Source: Hyphomicrobium sulfonivorans
GTDB taxonomy: Bacteria; Pseudomonadota; Alphaproteobacteria; Rhizobiales; Hyphomicrobiaceae
NCBI RefSeq assembly: GCF_013306565.1
Contig: NZ_PZPO01000005.1
Coordinates: 248,001-312,000, forward strand
Length of the DNA: 64,000 nucleotides
Direction: 5' to 3'
Numbering within the stretch: position 1 is the first letter of the stretch; each line of letters begins with the position of its first letter. The translations under genes and the position numbers were made by a program. The notes beneath the pieces were generated by a model that searched no databases, was not told the origin of the DNA, and was given only the letters and a program-made list of their open reading frames with translations. Below, piece after piece: positions 53,935-63,786 of the stretch.

Positions 53935-54309
53935 TCAGCCACCTGAGGTCTCGGACTTTGCCTGCCGGGCCTCGGAGAACTGGCGGAACGCATCGACAGC
54001 ATGCGCCGCATACATCACCGCTGGCCCGGCTCCCATATAGATCGTCATGCCAAGCGTTTCGAGGATTTCTTCCTTAGTTGCGCCTTGCTCAACGGCCGCC
54101 TTGGTGTGAAACGCGATGCAGTCGTCGCAGCGCGTGGAAACGCCGATGGCCAGCGCTATCAGCTCCTTCGTCTTGGTCTCGAGTGCGCCGGTCTTTAGCG
54201 CCGCCTGCGCAATGCCGCCAAACGCCTTCATCACCTCCGGCGCGCCGCCGCGCATCTCGCGCAGGTTCGCGCTCAGGTCACGCGTCAGGGCGATCCAGTC
54301 GTCGGTCAT
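53935..54309 (-). CDS. AhpD-like carboxymuconolactone decarboxylase family protein
   Basis: 124 residues. The core is KTKELIALAIGVSTRCDDCI followed by AFHTKAAVEQGATKEEI: a CxxC pair with the downstream His, as in AhpD peroxidase-type members. The tail MGAGPAVMYAAHAVDAFRQF is typical of the small CMD family. It probably acts in thiol-dependent peroxide or aldehyde chemistry; the true substrate is unknown. It heads a two-gene unit with arsC. Confidence 0.83.
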   Translation of the reverse strand: MTDDWIALTRDLSANLREMRGGAPEVMKAFGGIAQAALKTGALETKTKELIALAIGVSTRCDDCIAFHTKAAVEQGATKEEILETLGMTIYMGAGPAVMYAAHAVDAFRQFSEARQAKSETSGG

Positions 54310-54553
54310 ATAGCTGCTCCAAGCTGCTTTTTATCTCGTTACGCTGAAAAGGAAGCCATTACCTTGCGTTGGAGCAAGCTGACTGTGACCCAGGTCACAA
54401 AGCGGGCAACGCTGACGGTGGAACGTGTGCGGCAAATGCTATCGTCCCGGTATCGAAACCGTTCACCATGGCCAATCATTGCGGTTTGGCGGTGTGAAGC
54501 CGTTCAACAAATGCCGGGACACTGACCGCAAGAGACTGCCGGAGAACACAGCA

Positions 54554-55471
54554 ATGCCCACCAGCCTTGCCGATTATCGTTCCAAGCGCGACTTTGAAAA
54601 AACCGAAGAGCCGAGCGGCAGCCGCAAGGTGCGGACGGCGCCCTATCCGCGCTTTGTCATCCAGAAGCACGACGCCACGCGCCTGCATTACGATCTGCGG
54701 CTGGAGCACGATGGCGTGTTCAAGTCGTGGGCCGTCACCAAGGGGCCGTCGCTGAACCCGAAGGACAAGCGCCTCGCCGTCGAGGTCGAGGATCACCCGC
54801 TCGACTATGGCGACTTCGAAGGCACGATCCCGAAGGGCGAGTACGGCGGCGGCACGGTCATGGTGTGGGATCGCGGCTACTGGCTGCCGGAGGGCGATGA
54901 GGACATCGACAAGGCGCTGGCCAAGGGCGAGCTGAAATTCGTGCTTGCCGGCGAAAAGCTCAAGGGCAGCTACGTGCTGGTCCGCATGAAGGGCGACCGC
55001 TATGGCGGCAAGCGCAACAACTGGCTGCTGATCAAGCATCGTGACGACTGGGCGAACGACGACGGCGATGCGGCGCTGAGAGAAGATCGCTCAATCGCTT
55101 CGGGCCGCACGATGGAGCAGATCGCCAACGGCACCGGCAAGGCGCCCGCGCCGTTCATGCTCGGCGGATCGAAAAAAGCATTCGACGCTGACGCGGTCTG
55201 GCACTCCGTTGCCAAGGCCCGACAGCGCGACGCGGAGACATCCGCAAAGCCTGCCCGGAAAGCGCCGGTTGCCCGCAAGCGGAGCCCGTCAGCAACGACG
55301 GCAGCTACAGCTTCAGCGACAGCTTCCGGCACTACCGCGAAAGCGCCCCGCAAAGCGGCTGCTGCCGCAACCAAACGGGCGGCCCCGGCAAAGAAAGCTG
55401 TAAAGTCGCCGCCGAAGAAAAGCGCTGCCGCCCGCAGCGCACCTGCCCGCAAGGCAGCGACAAAGCGCTAG
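54554..55471 (+). CDS. Stand-alone LigD-type DNA 3'-phosphoesterase with basic tail
   Basis: 305 residues from the ATG at 54554 with GGAG upstream. The phosphoesterase domain (about 30-170) has FVIQKHDATRLHYDLRLEHD with His39, His45, Asp47, Arg49 and later His81, matching the active site of LigD PE domains. There is no ligase or polymerase domain. Residues 220-305 are a Lys/Ala/Pro-rich, histone-H1-like tail that could bind DNA. It should trim 3'-ribonucleotide or 3'-phosphate ends for end joining, in trans to a ligase elsewhere. It is next to a DNA glycosylase gene. Confidence 0.86.
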   Translation: MPTSLADYRSKRDFEKTEEPSGSRKVRTAPYPRFVIQKHDATRLHYDLRLEHDGVFKSWAVTKGPSLNPKDKRLAVEVEDHPLDYGDFEGTIPKGEYGGGTVMVWDRGYWLPEGDEDIDKALAKGELKFVLAGEKLKGSYVLVRMKGDRYGGKRNNWLLIKHRDDWANDDGDAALREDRSIASGRTMEQIANGTGKAPAPFMLGGSKKAFDADAVWHSVAKARQRDAETSAKPARKAPVARKRSPSATTAATASATASGTTAKAPRKAAAAATKRAAPAKKAVKSPPKKSAAARSAPARKAATKR

Positions 55472-55513
55472 CTGCGGTTTTCACGCCGTCCGCCGTCGTC
55501 TATTTTCGCAGGC

Positions 55514-56152
55514 ATGGATCAGCTCGCCCGCAACCTCACACCGCCGACCGCCGGCTTCGCGCCGCTGGCGCGCGCCGATCTGCCGCCTGCAACAATCCCG
55601 CTGGCTCGTTTTCTCATCGGCAAGCTGTTGGTTCGCCGCTGCGGTGAGGGGCTCCGCGTCGGCCGTATCGTCGAGACCGAAGCCTATCCGCCCGGCGATG
55701 ACGCATGCCATGCCCGTAGCGGCCGCACCGCGCGCAATGCATCGCTGTTCCTGCCCCACGGCCACATCTATGTTTATCGCGCCTACGGCACGTCGATGAT
55801 GCTCAACATTTCCAGTGAGGCTGAGGGTGTCGGGGCCGGCGTACTGGTCCGCGCTGTCGAGCCGTTGTCCGGGCTTGCGATCATGCGTGCCCGCCGCGGC
55901 ATCGACGACATACGCCGGCTTGCGCGTGGCCCCGGCTGCCTCGCCCAGGCGTTTGATGTCAATTTCACACTCGATGGTGCCATCTACGCGCCCGCAAACG
56001 GTCTGTGGCTGTCGTCCGATGGAGCGCGCACGGCAATCGCTGCGTCGTCACGCATCGGCATCACCCGCAACGCCGATGCTCCCTGGCGCTTCTTCATTCC
56101 GGCCAGCCGCTGGGTCAGTGGCACGGCAAAACTGAACGCAAGCGGTGTCTGA
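55514..56152 (+). CDS. DNA-3-methyladenine glycosylase, AAG/MPG type
   Basis: 212 residues, the standard length of the bacterial family. The catalytic Glu is in GRIVETEAYPPGDDACHARSG; the substrate pocket is shown by RTARNASLF, HIYVYRAYGTSMMLNISS and GVLVRAVEPLSG. The C-terminal GITRNADAPWRF fits the family. It removes alkylated purines in base excision repair. It starts 42 bp after the phosphoesterase gene, so the two may form a repair unit. Confidence 0.9.
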   Translation: MDQLARNLTPPTAGFAPLARADLPPATIPLARFLIGKLLVRRCGEGLRVGRIVETEAYPPGDDACHARSGRTARNASLFLPHGHIYVYRAYGTSMMLNISSEAEGVGAGVLVRAVEPLSGLAIMRARRGIDDIRRLARGPGCLAQAFDVNFTLDGAIYAPANGLWLSSDGARTAIAASSRIGITRNADAPWRFFIPASRWVSGTAKLNASGV

Positions 56153-56832
56153 TCGGCCGAACGAGCGTTTGTCCAGTGTCATGATCCACAGAATGTGAAT
56201 CAGCGGCGCCGATTTGCGAAATGCGGCTCAAATATCTAACCCGCGCGCGAGCCACGCATATTACCAACGCGGCAGGTGTTGTGCTGCAAAGCCTGCACGT
56301 TGGATGACAGTTGCTCGAACTGCACACTCGCTGTCGTGTGCGCTGTCAAACGCATCGATTGCGACTATTAGGCTCAGAAAATCTATATTCTCAACTCAAA
56401 GGCGAGTTTGTTCCGGGCCGATTCGTCTGGTTCGGATGAGATACGCAATAGGCTGCAACCTAGTACCGGCGTTTAGCCGGAACCGGATTTGCCGGACGTT
56501 CAGGTTGCTTCCCATTCACCGCCTTTTCGGTGGTGACGGAATGCCTCGCCTTGGCCAAGAAGCCCGGCCCCCCGTCGTCGGGCTGCGGACGCCGCTGTCG
56601 GCAATCTGTTCGATTGCCGACAGCGCGCCGGTTTTAAAAGCCCCGGTCTGCGGTTAGCCGCACGGGTTTACATTCCCCGCTGCTGTGCGTCAGCAGCTGA
56701 TGCACAGGCTCATCAATGGAGCCTTGTACGATTCTGGCGAATCACAAACAGCTTGCAACGTCGGTCGGCATTTTCCGTGTGTCCCGGCGAATAATGCGCG
56801 CTCGTCAAAATCAATTTTTCTGAGACCTTCCA
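56153..56832. other. Long upstream region of the subtilase autotransporter; no gene seen
   Basis: 680 bp with no recognisable gene. It carries a large hairpin at 56594-56624 (12-bp arms GCTGTCGGCAAT / ATTGCCGACAGC, 7-base loop) followed 8 bases later by TTTT, and a TGATCCACA 9-mer near 56173. The hairpin is about 210 bp before the autotransporter start and may belong to a structured leader or end a small RNA. Confidence 0.5.
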
Positions 56833-58905
56833 ATGCGAAACAAGCATTCCTTCCCGCTGGCGATGGCGGCATTGCTAGGTGCCGCCTCATTTTCGGCTAC
56901 AGCCAGCGCGCAGTCAGTCATGGATGCGGAATTCAACGCGCAGTGGGGCTTGGCGGCGATCAACGCGCAGTATGCGCTGGAGCGCGGCATCACCGGGCAG
57001 GGCGTCGCTGTTGGCGTCGTCGATGGCATCTTCGAGACCACTCATCCGGAATTCGCCGGCCGCATCTATCCCTTTGAGTACAATCCCAATCACCTCGCCC
57101 CGAACGCCCATGGCACGCACGTTGCGGGCATCATCGGTGCCGCCCGCAACGGTGTGGGCATGGAAGGCGTGGCACCTGATGTGCTGCTCGCGCCAATCTG
57201 GGCTTTTGACACCGACGACAATCTCGCGGTTGCATATCGCAATGCGATGAATGCCGGTGTCACAATCTTCAACAACTCGTGGGGGCTGTCGAACGAGCGC
57301 GACATCACCACTGTCACGCGTGCCGATGCTATTGCAACCATCGGACAGCCGCTGATCAGCGCGCTGTATGAAACGGTTCGCGACGGCGGCGCGCTGATCT
57401 GGGCTGCAGGCAATGCAGGCCTCGCCAATCCGGATCTCTATGCCGGTCTGCCGTATCTGTTTCCCGAAATGGTTCCGGGCTGGATCGTCGTCACCGCAGT
57501 TGACCAGAACTTGCAGAACTGGGGCGTCAACAGTTGCGGCGTCACGGCCATGTTCTGTATGGCTGCGCCCGGCGCTTCCATCTACTCCACGGTGCCCGTC
57601 GATACCTATGGCACCATGGGCGGCACTTCGATGGCCACTCCGCATGTCACGGGCGCAGTGGCGCTGGCCAAGCAGATGTTTCCTAACGCCACCGGTGCTG
57701 AACTCACCGCGCTTGTGCTGCGTACAGCAACCGATATCGGTGCACCGGGCATCGACGCTGAGTTCGGCTGGGGCTTGCTGAATGTTGGCAACCTCGTCAG
57801 CGTTTACGATGCGGCGGGTGACAGCGGCACGCTGTTCGCCAATTCCGCTTTCTCCCGTTTTGCCGCTGTCGATACGTCGATGGTGACGCTGTGGAATCGC
57901 AACGCGCAGCGCATTATGGCGCAGGCGGGCGGTTCTGGTGGTTCGGGCGTAACGGTCGCGCAGCTCATGACGCCCGCACCCACGCCACCGATGGCGCTGG
58001 GCATGGCGCCACCGCGCACCGATATCAGCAACAGCGACGCTGTTGTGTTTGGCGCCAGCTCCGGCCCGGCCATGTGGGCGCAGGGCCTCGGCGGTTATTC
58101 CCGTGTCAGCAGTTCCGGTTCCAAAGCCAGCGCATCGCTTGGTGGCGTCATCGGCGGTTATGACTTCGCGGGCAGCTCCAATTTCTCCGGCGGCGTAGCA
58201 ATCGCCTACACACATTCGCGGCTTGATACACGCGGCGCCAACGACGACAGCTCGGCCGATGGCTGGCACGGCTTCGGCTATGGCACCTGGACCGAGAACC
58301 GCTGGTTCATTGATGGCATTATCGGTGGCAACTGGTTCGACAACAGCTACAAGCGCGGCGGCATTGCAGGGCTTGATAACACCGTGCTGGGTAACGCCGG
58401 CCTCGCGGGAGGATCGTCAAACAGTTCGCGCGGATTTGCAGGTCGCCTCAGCACTGGCTACCTGTTCGACGGTGGCACGTATGCGTGGATGCCATACGCT
58501 TATGCAACATGGCTGCATCAACGCAACGGAGCTGCGCTGGAAGGGGGAGCGGACATCTTCGCTCTCGCGATCAACAGCACAACGCATGACCAGTTTGAGG
58601 GCGGTATTGGCACGCGCATCGCCGCCAACGGTCTCGTCTGGCAGGCGTTCAACATCACGCCGTCCGTTGACATCGGTTACGCCCGCGTTGGTGGCGATGT
58701 TGCCTTGCCCGTCAGCTATGAATTTCTGGGCAGCGCTTTCACCGCACGGGCCAGCGACATCGGCCGCGATGTATTGCGCGTCGGCGCGCAGATCGACGTG
58801 CTGCGCTTTGATGAGATGATCGGCGGTTTCGTCGCCTACGACGGGCGTTTCCAGCAGAACGCGCAGAACAACGCGTTTTCCGGCGGACTTATCGTCCGGT
58901 TCTGA
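56833..58905 (+). CDS. Subtilisin-like serine protease autotransporter
   Basis: 690 residues. A signal peptide ends at SASA|QS (residue 27). The S8 protease domain (about 37-330) has the triad Asp64 (VGVVDGIFETTHPE), His93 (NAHGTHVAGI) and Ser266 (GGTSMATPHVTGA), with oxyanion Asn194 (AAGN). A Gly/Pro-rich linker follows, and the last 280 residues form an autotransporter beta-domain ending in Phe (GLIVRF). The passenger is short, with no beta-helix, so it may stay cell-attached or be released. The substrate is unknown. Several hairpins lie downstream. Confidence 0.92.
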   Translation: MRNKHSFPLAMAALLGAASFSATASAQSVMDAEFNAQWGLAAINAQYALERGITGQGVAVGVVDGIFETTHPEFAGRIYPFEYNPNHLAPNAHGTHVAGIIGAARNGVGMEGVAPDVLLAPIWAFDTDDNLAVAYRNAMNAGVTIFNNSWGLSNERDITTVTRADAIATIGQPLISALYETVRDGGALIWAAGNAGLANPDLYAGLPYLFPEMVPGWIVVTAVDQNLQNWGVNSCGVTAMFCMAAPGASIYSTVPVDTYGTMGGTSMATPHVTGAVALAKQMFPNATGAELTALVLRTATDIGAPGIDAEFGWGLLNVGNLVSVYDAAGDSGTLFANSAFSRFAAVDTSMVTLWNRNAQRIMAQAGGSGGSGVTVAQLMTPAPTPPMALGMAPPRTDISNSDAVVFGASSGPAMWAQGLGGYSRVSSSGSKASASLGGVIGGYDFAGSSNFSGGVAIAYTHSRLDTRGANDDSSADGWHGFGYGTWTENRWFIDGIIGGNWFDNSYKRGGIAGLDNTVLGNAGLAGGSSNSSRGFAGRLSTGYLFDGGTYAWMPYAYATWLHQRNGAALEGGADIFALAINSTTHDQFEGGIGTRIAANGLVWQAFNITPSVDIGYARVGGDVALPVSYEFLGSAFTARASDIGRDVLRVGAQIDVLRFDEMIGGFVAYDGRFQQNAQNNAFSGGLIVRF

Positions 58906-58920
58906 TCGACGCGCCAATGG

Positions 58921-58988
58921 CCGCGCGAGCTAGCGCGGTTGTCCAATCAGCGCTGGCGGCTGGCTGCGCGGAGCGCAGTCGCCAGCGC
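58921..58988. terminator. Hairpin pair after the autotransporter gene
   Basis: CCGCGC/GCGCGG (58921-58938) and GCGCTGGCG/CGCCAGCGC (58950-58988), the latter with an inner CTGCGC/GCGCAG stem. They follow the stop by 15 bp and probably mark the transcript end, although no T-run follows. Confidence 0.5.
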
Positions 58989-59003
58989 AACAAACAACCA
59001 CGG

Positions 59004-59251
59004 CCGGGTTCCCGCAGGGGAGTCGGCAAGCGCCATCAAATCCTCGCGCTCGGCGGCCGGCTCCCCGCAGGAGAGTCGCCGAGCGCCATCAAATCCTCGC
59101 GCTCGGCGGCTGGCTTCCCGCAGGGGAGTCGGCAAGCGCCATCAAATCCTCGCGCTCGGCGGCTGGCTTCCCGCAGGGGAGTCGGCAAGCGCCATCAAAT
59201 CCTCGCGCTCGGCGGCCGGCTTCCCGCAGGGGAGTCGCCGAGCGCAATCAA
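59004..59251. repeat. 53-bp tandem repeat, about five units
   Basis: The landmark CCCGCAGG recurs at 59011, 59064, 59117, 59170 and 59223, a constant 53-bp spacing. Units are nearly identical, with small changes (GTCGGCAAGC or GTCGCCGAGC). Each unit can form a hairpin around TCCCCGCAGGGGA-like DNA and another from GCCGAGCGC to GCGCTCGGC. 53 is not a multiple of three, so it is not a coding repeat. It fills the gap between the convergent autotransporter and cobB genes. Confidence 0.9.
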
Positions 59252-59258
59252 AAGGATT

Positions 59259-60602
59259 CTAATCGGCTCGATCCAGCACATGGAAAAATGAGCCGGTGAC
59301 GTTGCCGCGCCGCGCGCCTTGATCAGGCGTGCGCTGCCCGGAGGCGTCATGGATCACGGCATAGGGTGCATCGGGGTTCGCGATCACCGTGGTGTAGTGG
59401 AACTCATGACCGGTAAATCGCGCGCCCGGCACAGGGGCACCGTCAGCTTCCAGAAGATCCACGCGGCGATAGCCAAGGTTCAGCCGCCGCTTCTTGAATG
59501 ACGTTTCAAGCCCCAGCAATCCCAGCATGGCGAAGCGCTGGCCATCCGCATCTTCAAGCCCTTCGCCTAACACCATGTAGCCGCCGCACTCGCCGTGAAC
59601 AGCAGCGCCGCGCGCCGCGCCGCGGCGCATGCCGGCGCGGAAATTCGCCGCTTGCGCTAACATTCCGGCGTGCAATTCCGGATATCCGCCCGGCAGCCAG
59701 ATCGCGTCGCACGCTTCGTCTGGCGCTTCATCGGCAAGCGGCGAGAACGGAATGATCTCAGCGCCCGCTGCGCGCCAGGCATCCAGCAGGTGCGGATAGA
59801 GGAATGAAAACGCGCGATCTTTCGCAACGGCAATGCGCTGGCCCGGTGGCGGCAATGGCTGCAGCGGCTTCTGTTTGCGATAGTCCGGCACGTTCAGCGG
59901 TTTCGCCAGCGCCGTCAGCCGATCGAGATCCAGCCCGTCGTTGATCGCCCGCGCGATGGCATCGATGCGCGTGTCGAGATCGGCCAGTTCCTGCGCCTGC
60001 ACCAGCCCCAGATGCCGCGAGCCAAGCTGCGCATCGCCCGTGCGCGGGATGGCGCCGATCACCGGAATGTCGAGGTTGGCGATTGCTTCAGCCACCATCG
60101 CGATGTGTCCCGGTCCGCCGACGCGGTTCAGGATCACGCCCGCAATCGGCAGCCCCTTGCGATAGGTGTGCATGCCGAGCGTAACAGCGGCGGCGGTTTC
60201 GGCCTGCGCGGCGACATCCAGCACCAGCACCACCGGCCAACCGGACAGCTGCGCGAAATCCGCCGTCGATCCGGTGCCGGTCTTGCCGGGACCTTTCGCG
60301 CCGTCGAACAATCCCATCACGCCTTCCGCGATGCAAAGGTCGGCGTCGCTGCCCGCGCGCATAATCGTCTGCTCGATGAACGCGGGCCGCATCGCCCATA
60401 CATCGAGGTTGTAGCTTGTGCGCCCGCATGCTGCGGTGTGAAACGCCGGATCGATGTAATCCGGCCCGCACTTGAACGGCTGCACGCCGACGCCGCGCTG
60501 ATGCAGTGCGCGTAGCAGCCCCATCGTCAGCGTTGATTTACCGCTGCCGGACGCCGCAGCAGCGATGATCAATCCGCGTGGCGTTGATGGCGTCGCTGTC
60601 AT
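59259..60602 (-). CDS. cobB: Hydrogenobyrinic acid a,c-diamide synthase CobB
   Basis: 447 residues. It amidates the a and c carboxylates with glutamine and ATP in aerobic cobalamin synthesis. The N-terminal P-loop domain has IIAAAASGSGKSTLTMGL and QPFKCGPDYIDPAFH; the C-terminal glutamine amidotransferase domain has VHGECGGYMVLGEGL with the catalytic Cys. The ATG overlaps the cobA stop (ATGA, 60599-60602). Its 3' end runs into the 53-bp repeat array. Confidence 0.95.
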   Translation of the reverse strand: MTATPSTPRGLIIAAAASGSGKSTLTMGLLRALHQRGVGVQPFKCGPDYIDPAFHTAACGRTSYNLDVWAMRPAFIEQTIMRAGSDADLCIAEGVMGLFDGAKGPGKTGTGSTADFAQLSGWPVVLVLDVAAQAETAAAVTLGMHTYRKGLPIAGVILNRVGGPGHIAMVAEAIANLDIPVIGAIPRTGDAQLGSRHLGLVQAQELADLDTRIDAIARAINDGLDLDRLTALAKPLNVPDYRKQKPLQPLPPPGQRIAVAKDRAFSFLYPHLLDAWRAAGAEIIPFSPLADEAPDEACDAIWLPGGYPELHAGMLAQAANFRAGMRRGAARGAAVHGECGGYMVLGEGLEDADGQRFAMLGLLGLETSFKKRRLNLGYRRVDLLEADGAPVPGARFTGHEFHYTTVIANPDAPYAVIHDASGQRTPDQGARRGNVTGSFFHVLDRAD

Positions 60603-61381
60603 GGCGCACTCCGCAACAGGTGTGGCAGCAGCACCGGCCGTAGCGCCGCGTTGCCGCCAATGATGATGATAGCAGGCGCGCCAATGCCGTTGTCACGCGC
60701 GTCCGTCACAGCGCTGGCCAATGTGGTATCCAGCGCCCGCTCGCTGTCGTAGGTCGCCGATGCGATGATCGTCACCGGTGTGTCGGCTGCAAGCCCCGCA
60801 GCCATCATCACGCTGGCGATGCGCTCCAGATTGGACATCGCCATATAGAAAATGATCGGCTGGCCGGTGCGCGCCATCGCCGCCCAGTCGCGTTCGGCCG
60901 CTTCATCCAGTGCGCGATGTCCCGTCGCCAGAATAACCGCGTGATTGGTCAGTCGCGTCGTCGCCGGAATGCCATTCAGCGCCGCCGCCGTCAGTCCGGA
61001 TGTGAGGCCGGGAATGATGCGGAACGAAATTCCCGCCGCCGCCAGCGCCTGCGCTTCCTCGCCGCCGCGTCCGAACACGAACGGATCGCCGCCCTTCAGC
61101 CGCACAACCTTGCGCCCTTCGCGCGCCAGCTCGATCAGCCGCCCGTTAATGTCCGACTGATGCGGCGACGGCTTGCCGCCACGCTTTCCGGCCGAAACGA
61201 TGGTCGCCTCGGGGGCGGCAAAATCCAGTATGCGGCGGTCGATCAGATCATCGTGCACCACGACATCGCCGGAGCGGATCGCGTGCACGGCAAACAGCGT
61301 CAGCAGGCGCGGATCGCCGGGGCCGGCGCCAACCAGCCAGACTTCGCCGGCATTGAACTCGGGATACGATAGATCAGTCAT
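60599..61381 (-). CDS. cobA: Uroporphyrinogen-III C-methyltransferase CobA
   Basis: 260 residues from the ATG at 61381, which overlaps the cobM end by 8 bp. It makes precorrin-2 from uroporphyrinogen III and SAM. Motifs: [39 protein letters not shown] and [11 protein letters not shown]. It is distinct from the methyltransferase domain of CysG, so the window holds two such enzymes, one for sirohaem and one for cobalamin. Confidence 0.94.
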   Translation of the reverse strand: MTDLSYPEFNAGEVWLVGAGPGDPRLLTLFAVHAIRSGDVVVHDDLIDRRILDFAAPEATIVSAGKRGGKPSPHQSDINGRLIELAREGRKVVRLKGGDPFVFGRGGEEAQALAAAGISFRIIPGLTSGLTAAALNGIPATTRLTNHAVILATGHRALDEAAERDWAAMARTGQPIIFYMAMSNLERIASVMMAAGLAADTPVTIIASATYDSERALDTTLASAVTDARDNGIGAPAIIIIGGNAALRPVLLPHLLRSAP

Positions 61382-62141
61382 GCAGGCCCCTGCGAAAGCG
61401 CCGCTCATAGTCCTTGGAATAAAGCGCGCTATTGGGAAAATCGTCGCTGCCAAGTGCCGGACCGACGAGTATCAGCGCCGTGCGTTCCACCGGTCCGCTG
61501 CTCGCAAGCGCTGCGGTTATGCCGCTCAGCGTCGAACGCACAATGCGTTCATCCGGCCATGTCGCGCGATAGACAACCGCCACGGGGCAATCGCTGCCAT
61601 AGTGCGGCATGAGCTGCTCCACCACTTCATCCAGCACGTGAATGGAAAGGTGCACGGCAAGCGTTGCGCCCGTTGCCGCATAAGCGCTCAGCGTTTCGCG
61701 CGGTGGCATAGTTGATGCGCGCCCCGGCGTACGCGTCAGCACAACGGTCTGCGCCACGCCGGGCAATGTCAGCTCGCGACGCAATGCAGCCGCAGCGGCA
61801 GAAAATGCGGGCACGCCAGGCGTCACCGTATAGGCTATGCCAGCGTCATCCAGGCGGCGCAGCTGTTCGCCAAGCGCGCTCCATATCGCCAGATCGCCGG
61901 AATGCAGCCGCGCGATGTCGCGCCCCGCCGCGGTTTCCTCGCGCATGATGTCGATGATGTCATCCAGCGCCAGCGGTGCGGTGTCGACAATGCGCGCATC
62001 CTGCGGGCAGTATTGCAGCAGCGCGCGCGGCACCAGCGATCCCGCATAGAGACACACAGGCGATTGTGCGATCAGGTCGCGTCCGCGCACGGTGATGAGA
62101 TCGGCGGCGCCCGGTCCCGCGCCGATAAAGTGAACCGTCAT
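61374..62141 (-). CDS. cobM: Precorrin-4 C11-methyltransferase CobM
   Basis: 255 residues from the ATG at 62141; open frame upstream overlaps cobE and is not used. It methylates C11 of precorrin-4. The start [20 protein letters not shown] and the [16 protein letters not shown] block are typical, as is the C-terminal LILVGPAL with the short basic tail YERRFRRG. It overlaps the cobE stop by ATGA. Confidence 0.94.
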   Translation of the reverse strand: MTVHFIGAGPGAADLITVRGRDLIAQSPVCLYAGSLVPRALLQYCPQDARIVDTAPLALDDIIDIMREETAAGRDIARLHSGDLAIWSALGEQLRRLDDAGIAYTVTPGVPAFSAAAAALRRELTLPGVAQTVVLTRTPGRASTMPPRETLSAYAATGATLAVHLSIHVLDEVVEQLMPHYGSDCPVAVVYRATWPDERIVRSTLSGITAALASSGPVERTALILVGPALGSDDFPNSALYSKDYERRFRRGLHD

Positions 62142-62524
62142 CGCCCGTCTCCCGTTGCGATTGCGCAGGTTGCCATCGTGTTGGCGCTGCGTGGGGCAAG
62201 CAGGCGTGCGCCGTTGCCCGCTGCCGCCAATGCCGCTGTCTCCGCCACCGATGGAACGCCCTTTAAATTTTGCACGCGCGCGGAATTCGTCAACGCGCCG
62301 GCGCTCACGCGCTCCATCGCCTGTTGCGTCACCGGAGCAACGGCAACACCCACATCGCGCGCGGCCGCATGAATGCCCGCTTCGTGCATTTTCTCGTCCG
62401 GCACCGCCAGCAGCGCAAGCTGTGTGCGTGTCAGCCCGCTCGTACGCAACGCCATATCGATGGCCTCGACGACGACGTCGCCTGTCGCGCCGCGACGGCA
62501 TCCAATTCCGGCAACGATCAGCAT
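62138..62524 (-). CDS. cobE: CobE (CbiG C-terminal domain-like) protein
   Basis: 128 residues from the ATG at 62524. The start [20 protein letters not shown], then [16 protein letters not shown] and [20 protein letters not shown], match CobE, the stand-alone form of the CbiG C-terminal domain. It is a cobalamin biosynthesis protein whose exact step is uncertain. It overlaps cobL by 7 bp and cobM by 4 bp. Confidence 0.9.
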   Translation of the reverse strand: MLIVAGIGCRRGATGDVVVEAIDMALRTSGLTRTQLALLAVPDEKMHEAGIHAAARDVGVAVAPVTQQAMERVSAGALTNSARVQNLKGVPSVAETAALAAAGNGARLLAPRSANTMATCAIATGDGR

Positions 62525-63786
62525 GGCTTCACAGCCCGCCATTGCGTCACCGGAATCGCCGCACGCCACGCCGTTAGGCTGCCCAGCTTCGATGCGCGTG
62601 CAACATCTATCCGCGTCAGCTCGCCGCCATGGCGCTGCCACGCCGCGAACAGCGCCGTTTCACCTTCCAGCGTCACCGCGTTGACGACCATGCGTCCGCC
62701 CGGCTTCAACGCCTGCCATGCCGGATCGAGCACGCCATCGCCAAGCCCGCCACCGATGAATATAGCGTCCGGCGCTTCCAGTCCTGCAAGCGCAGCCGGT
62801 GCCGTGCCATTGATGATCTGCAGCTCAGGCACGCCGAACGCAGCTGCGTTGCGTGCAGCCGTCAATGCGCGCGCGTCATTGGTCTCGATACCGATGGCGC
62901 GCATATTACGCCCCGTCAGCAACCACTCGACGGCGATAGATCCCGCGCCAACACCGATATCCCACAGCAGTTCGCCCTCGCGCGGCGCCAGTGATGACAG
63001 CGTAACGGCGCGCACTTCGCGCTTGGTCAGTTGACCGTCGTTTTCAAACAGCGCGTCGTCGCGTCCGGCTGCAAGGGTTGGCCACAATGCATCGAGATCG
63101 CCAATAACTTCCAGCGCTATGGTGTTGAGCCCATCGAAGCTGTGCGCGGCAAAGCCTTCCGTCGCGCGCGCGCTTGTCATGCGTTCATGTGCGCCGCCCA
63201 TGCGCTCCAGCACGGTCAGTCGCGATGCGCTCAAGCCGCGCGCATGCAGAAGTCCACCAAGTTTTTCCGGCGTTGTGCCATCCCACGACAGCGCGAGAAT
63301 GCGCGCGCCGTTGTGTAGATAGCGGATGATGCCTTCCAGCGCGCGGCCATGCAGCGAAACGGTGGTGACATCCTGCAGCGCCCAGCCCATGCGTGCGGCC
63401 GCCAGCGAAAACGCCGATGGCTGTGGCAGGCAGATCATTTCCGCCGTCGGAACGATCGCGGCAAGCTGCTTGCCGATGCCGAAATTGAACGGATCGCCCG
63501 ACGCCAGCACGACAACGGGACGGCCGCGAAGACTCGCTATGACGGGATATGCATCGTCGATCGGGCGCGGCCAGGGGTGCGACTTTCCCTTGATCAGCGG
63601 TTGCACCAACTTAAGATGGCGCTCGCCGCCAAACACGATATCGGCATCCGATATGAGATGCCGTGCCGTCGGGCTCAGGCCATCAATCCCGTCCTCACCG
63701 AGGCCGATGATCGACAGCCACGGTGCCAGCGGTGGGGGCAGGGGCAACGTTTCGTCAGGCGGCGAAGCATCATCACGGGGTGTCAT
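62518..63786 (-). CDS. cobL: Bifunctional precorrin-6Y C5,15-methyltransferase/decarboxylase CobL
   Basis: 422 residues from the ATG at 63786. The N-terminal CbiE half has [20 protein letters not shown] and [13 protein letters not shown]; the C-terminal CbiT half has the SAM-binding [18 protein letters not shown] and FIGGGLGDG. It methylates C5 and C15 and decarboxylates the acetate side chain. It heads the leftward cob operon. Its start codon shares two bases with the start codon of the divergent cobK. Confidence 0.94.
   Translation of the reverse strand: MTPRDDASPPDETLPLPPPLAPWLSIIGLGEDGIDGLSPTARHLISDADIVFGGERHLKLVQPLIKGKSHPWPRPIDDAYPVIASLRGRPVVVLASGDPFNFGIGKQLAAIVPTAEMICLPQPSAFSLAAARMGWALQDVTTVSLHGRALEGIIRYLHNGARILALSWDGTTPEKLGGLLHARGLSASRLTVLERMGGAHERMTSARATEGFAAHSFDGLNTIALEVIGDLDALWPTLAAGRDDALFENDGQLTKREVRAVTLSSLAPREGELLWDIGVGAGSIAVEWLLTGRNMRAIGIETNDARALTAARNAAAFGVPELQIINGTAPAALAGLEAPDAIFIGGGLGDGVLDPAWQALKPGGRMVVNAVTLEGETALFAAWQRHGGELTRIDVARASKLGSLTAWRAAIPVTQWRAVKPC

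Noticed and set aside
59004-59251. CRISPR-like array
   Set aside because: The whole 53-bp unit repeats with no unique spacers and no cas genes; it is a plain tandem repeat.
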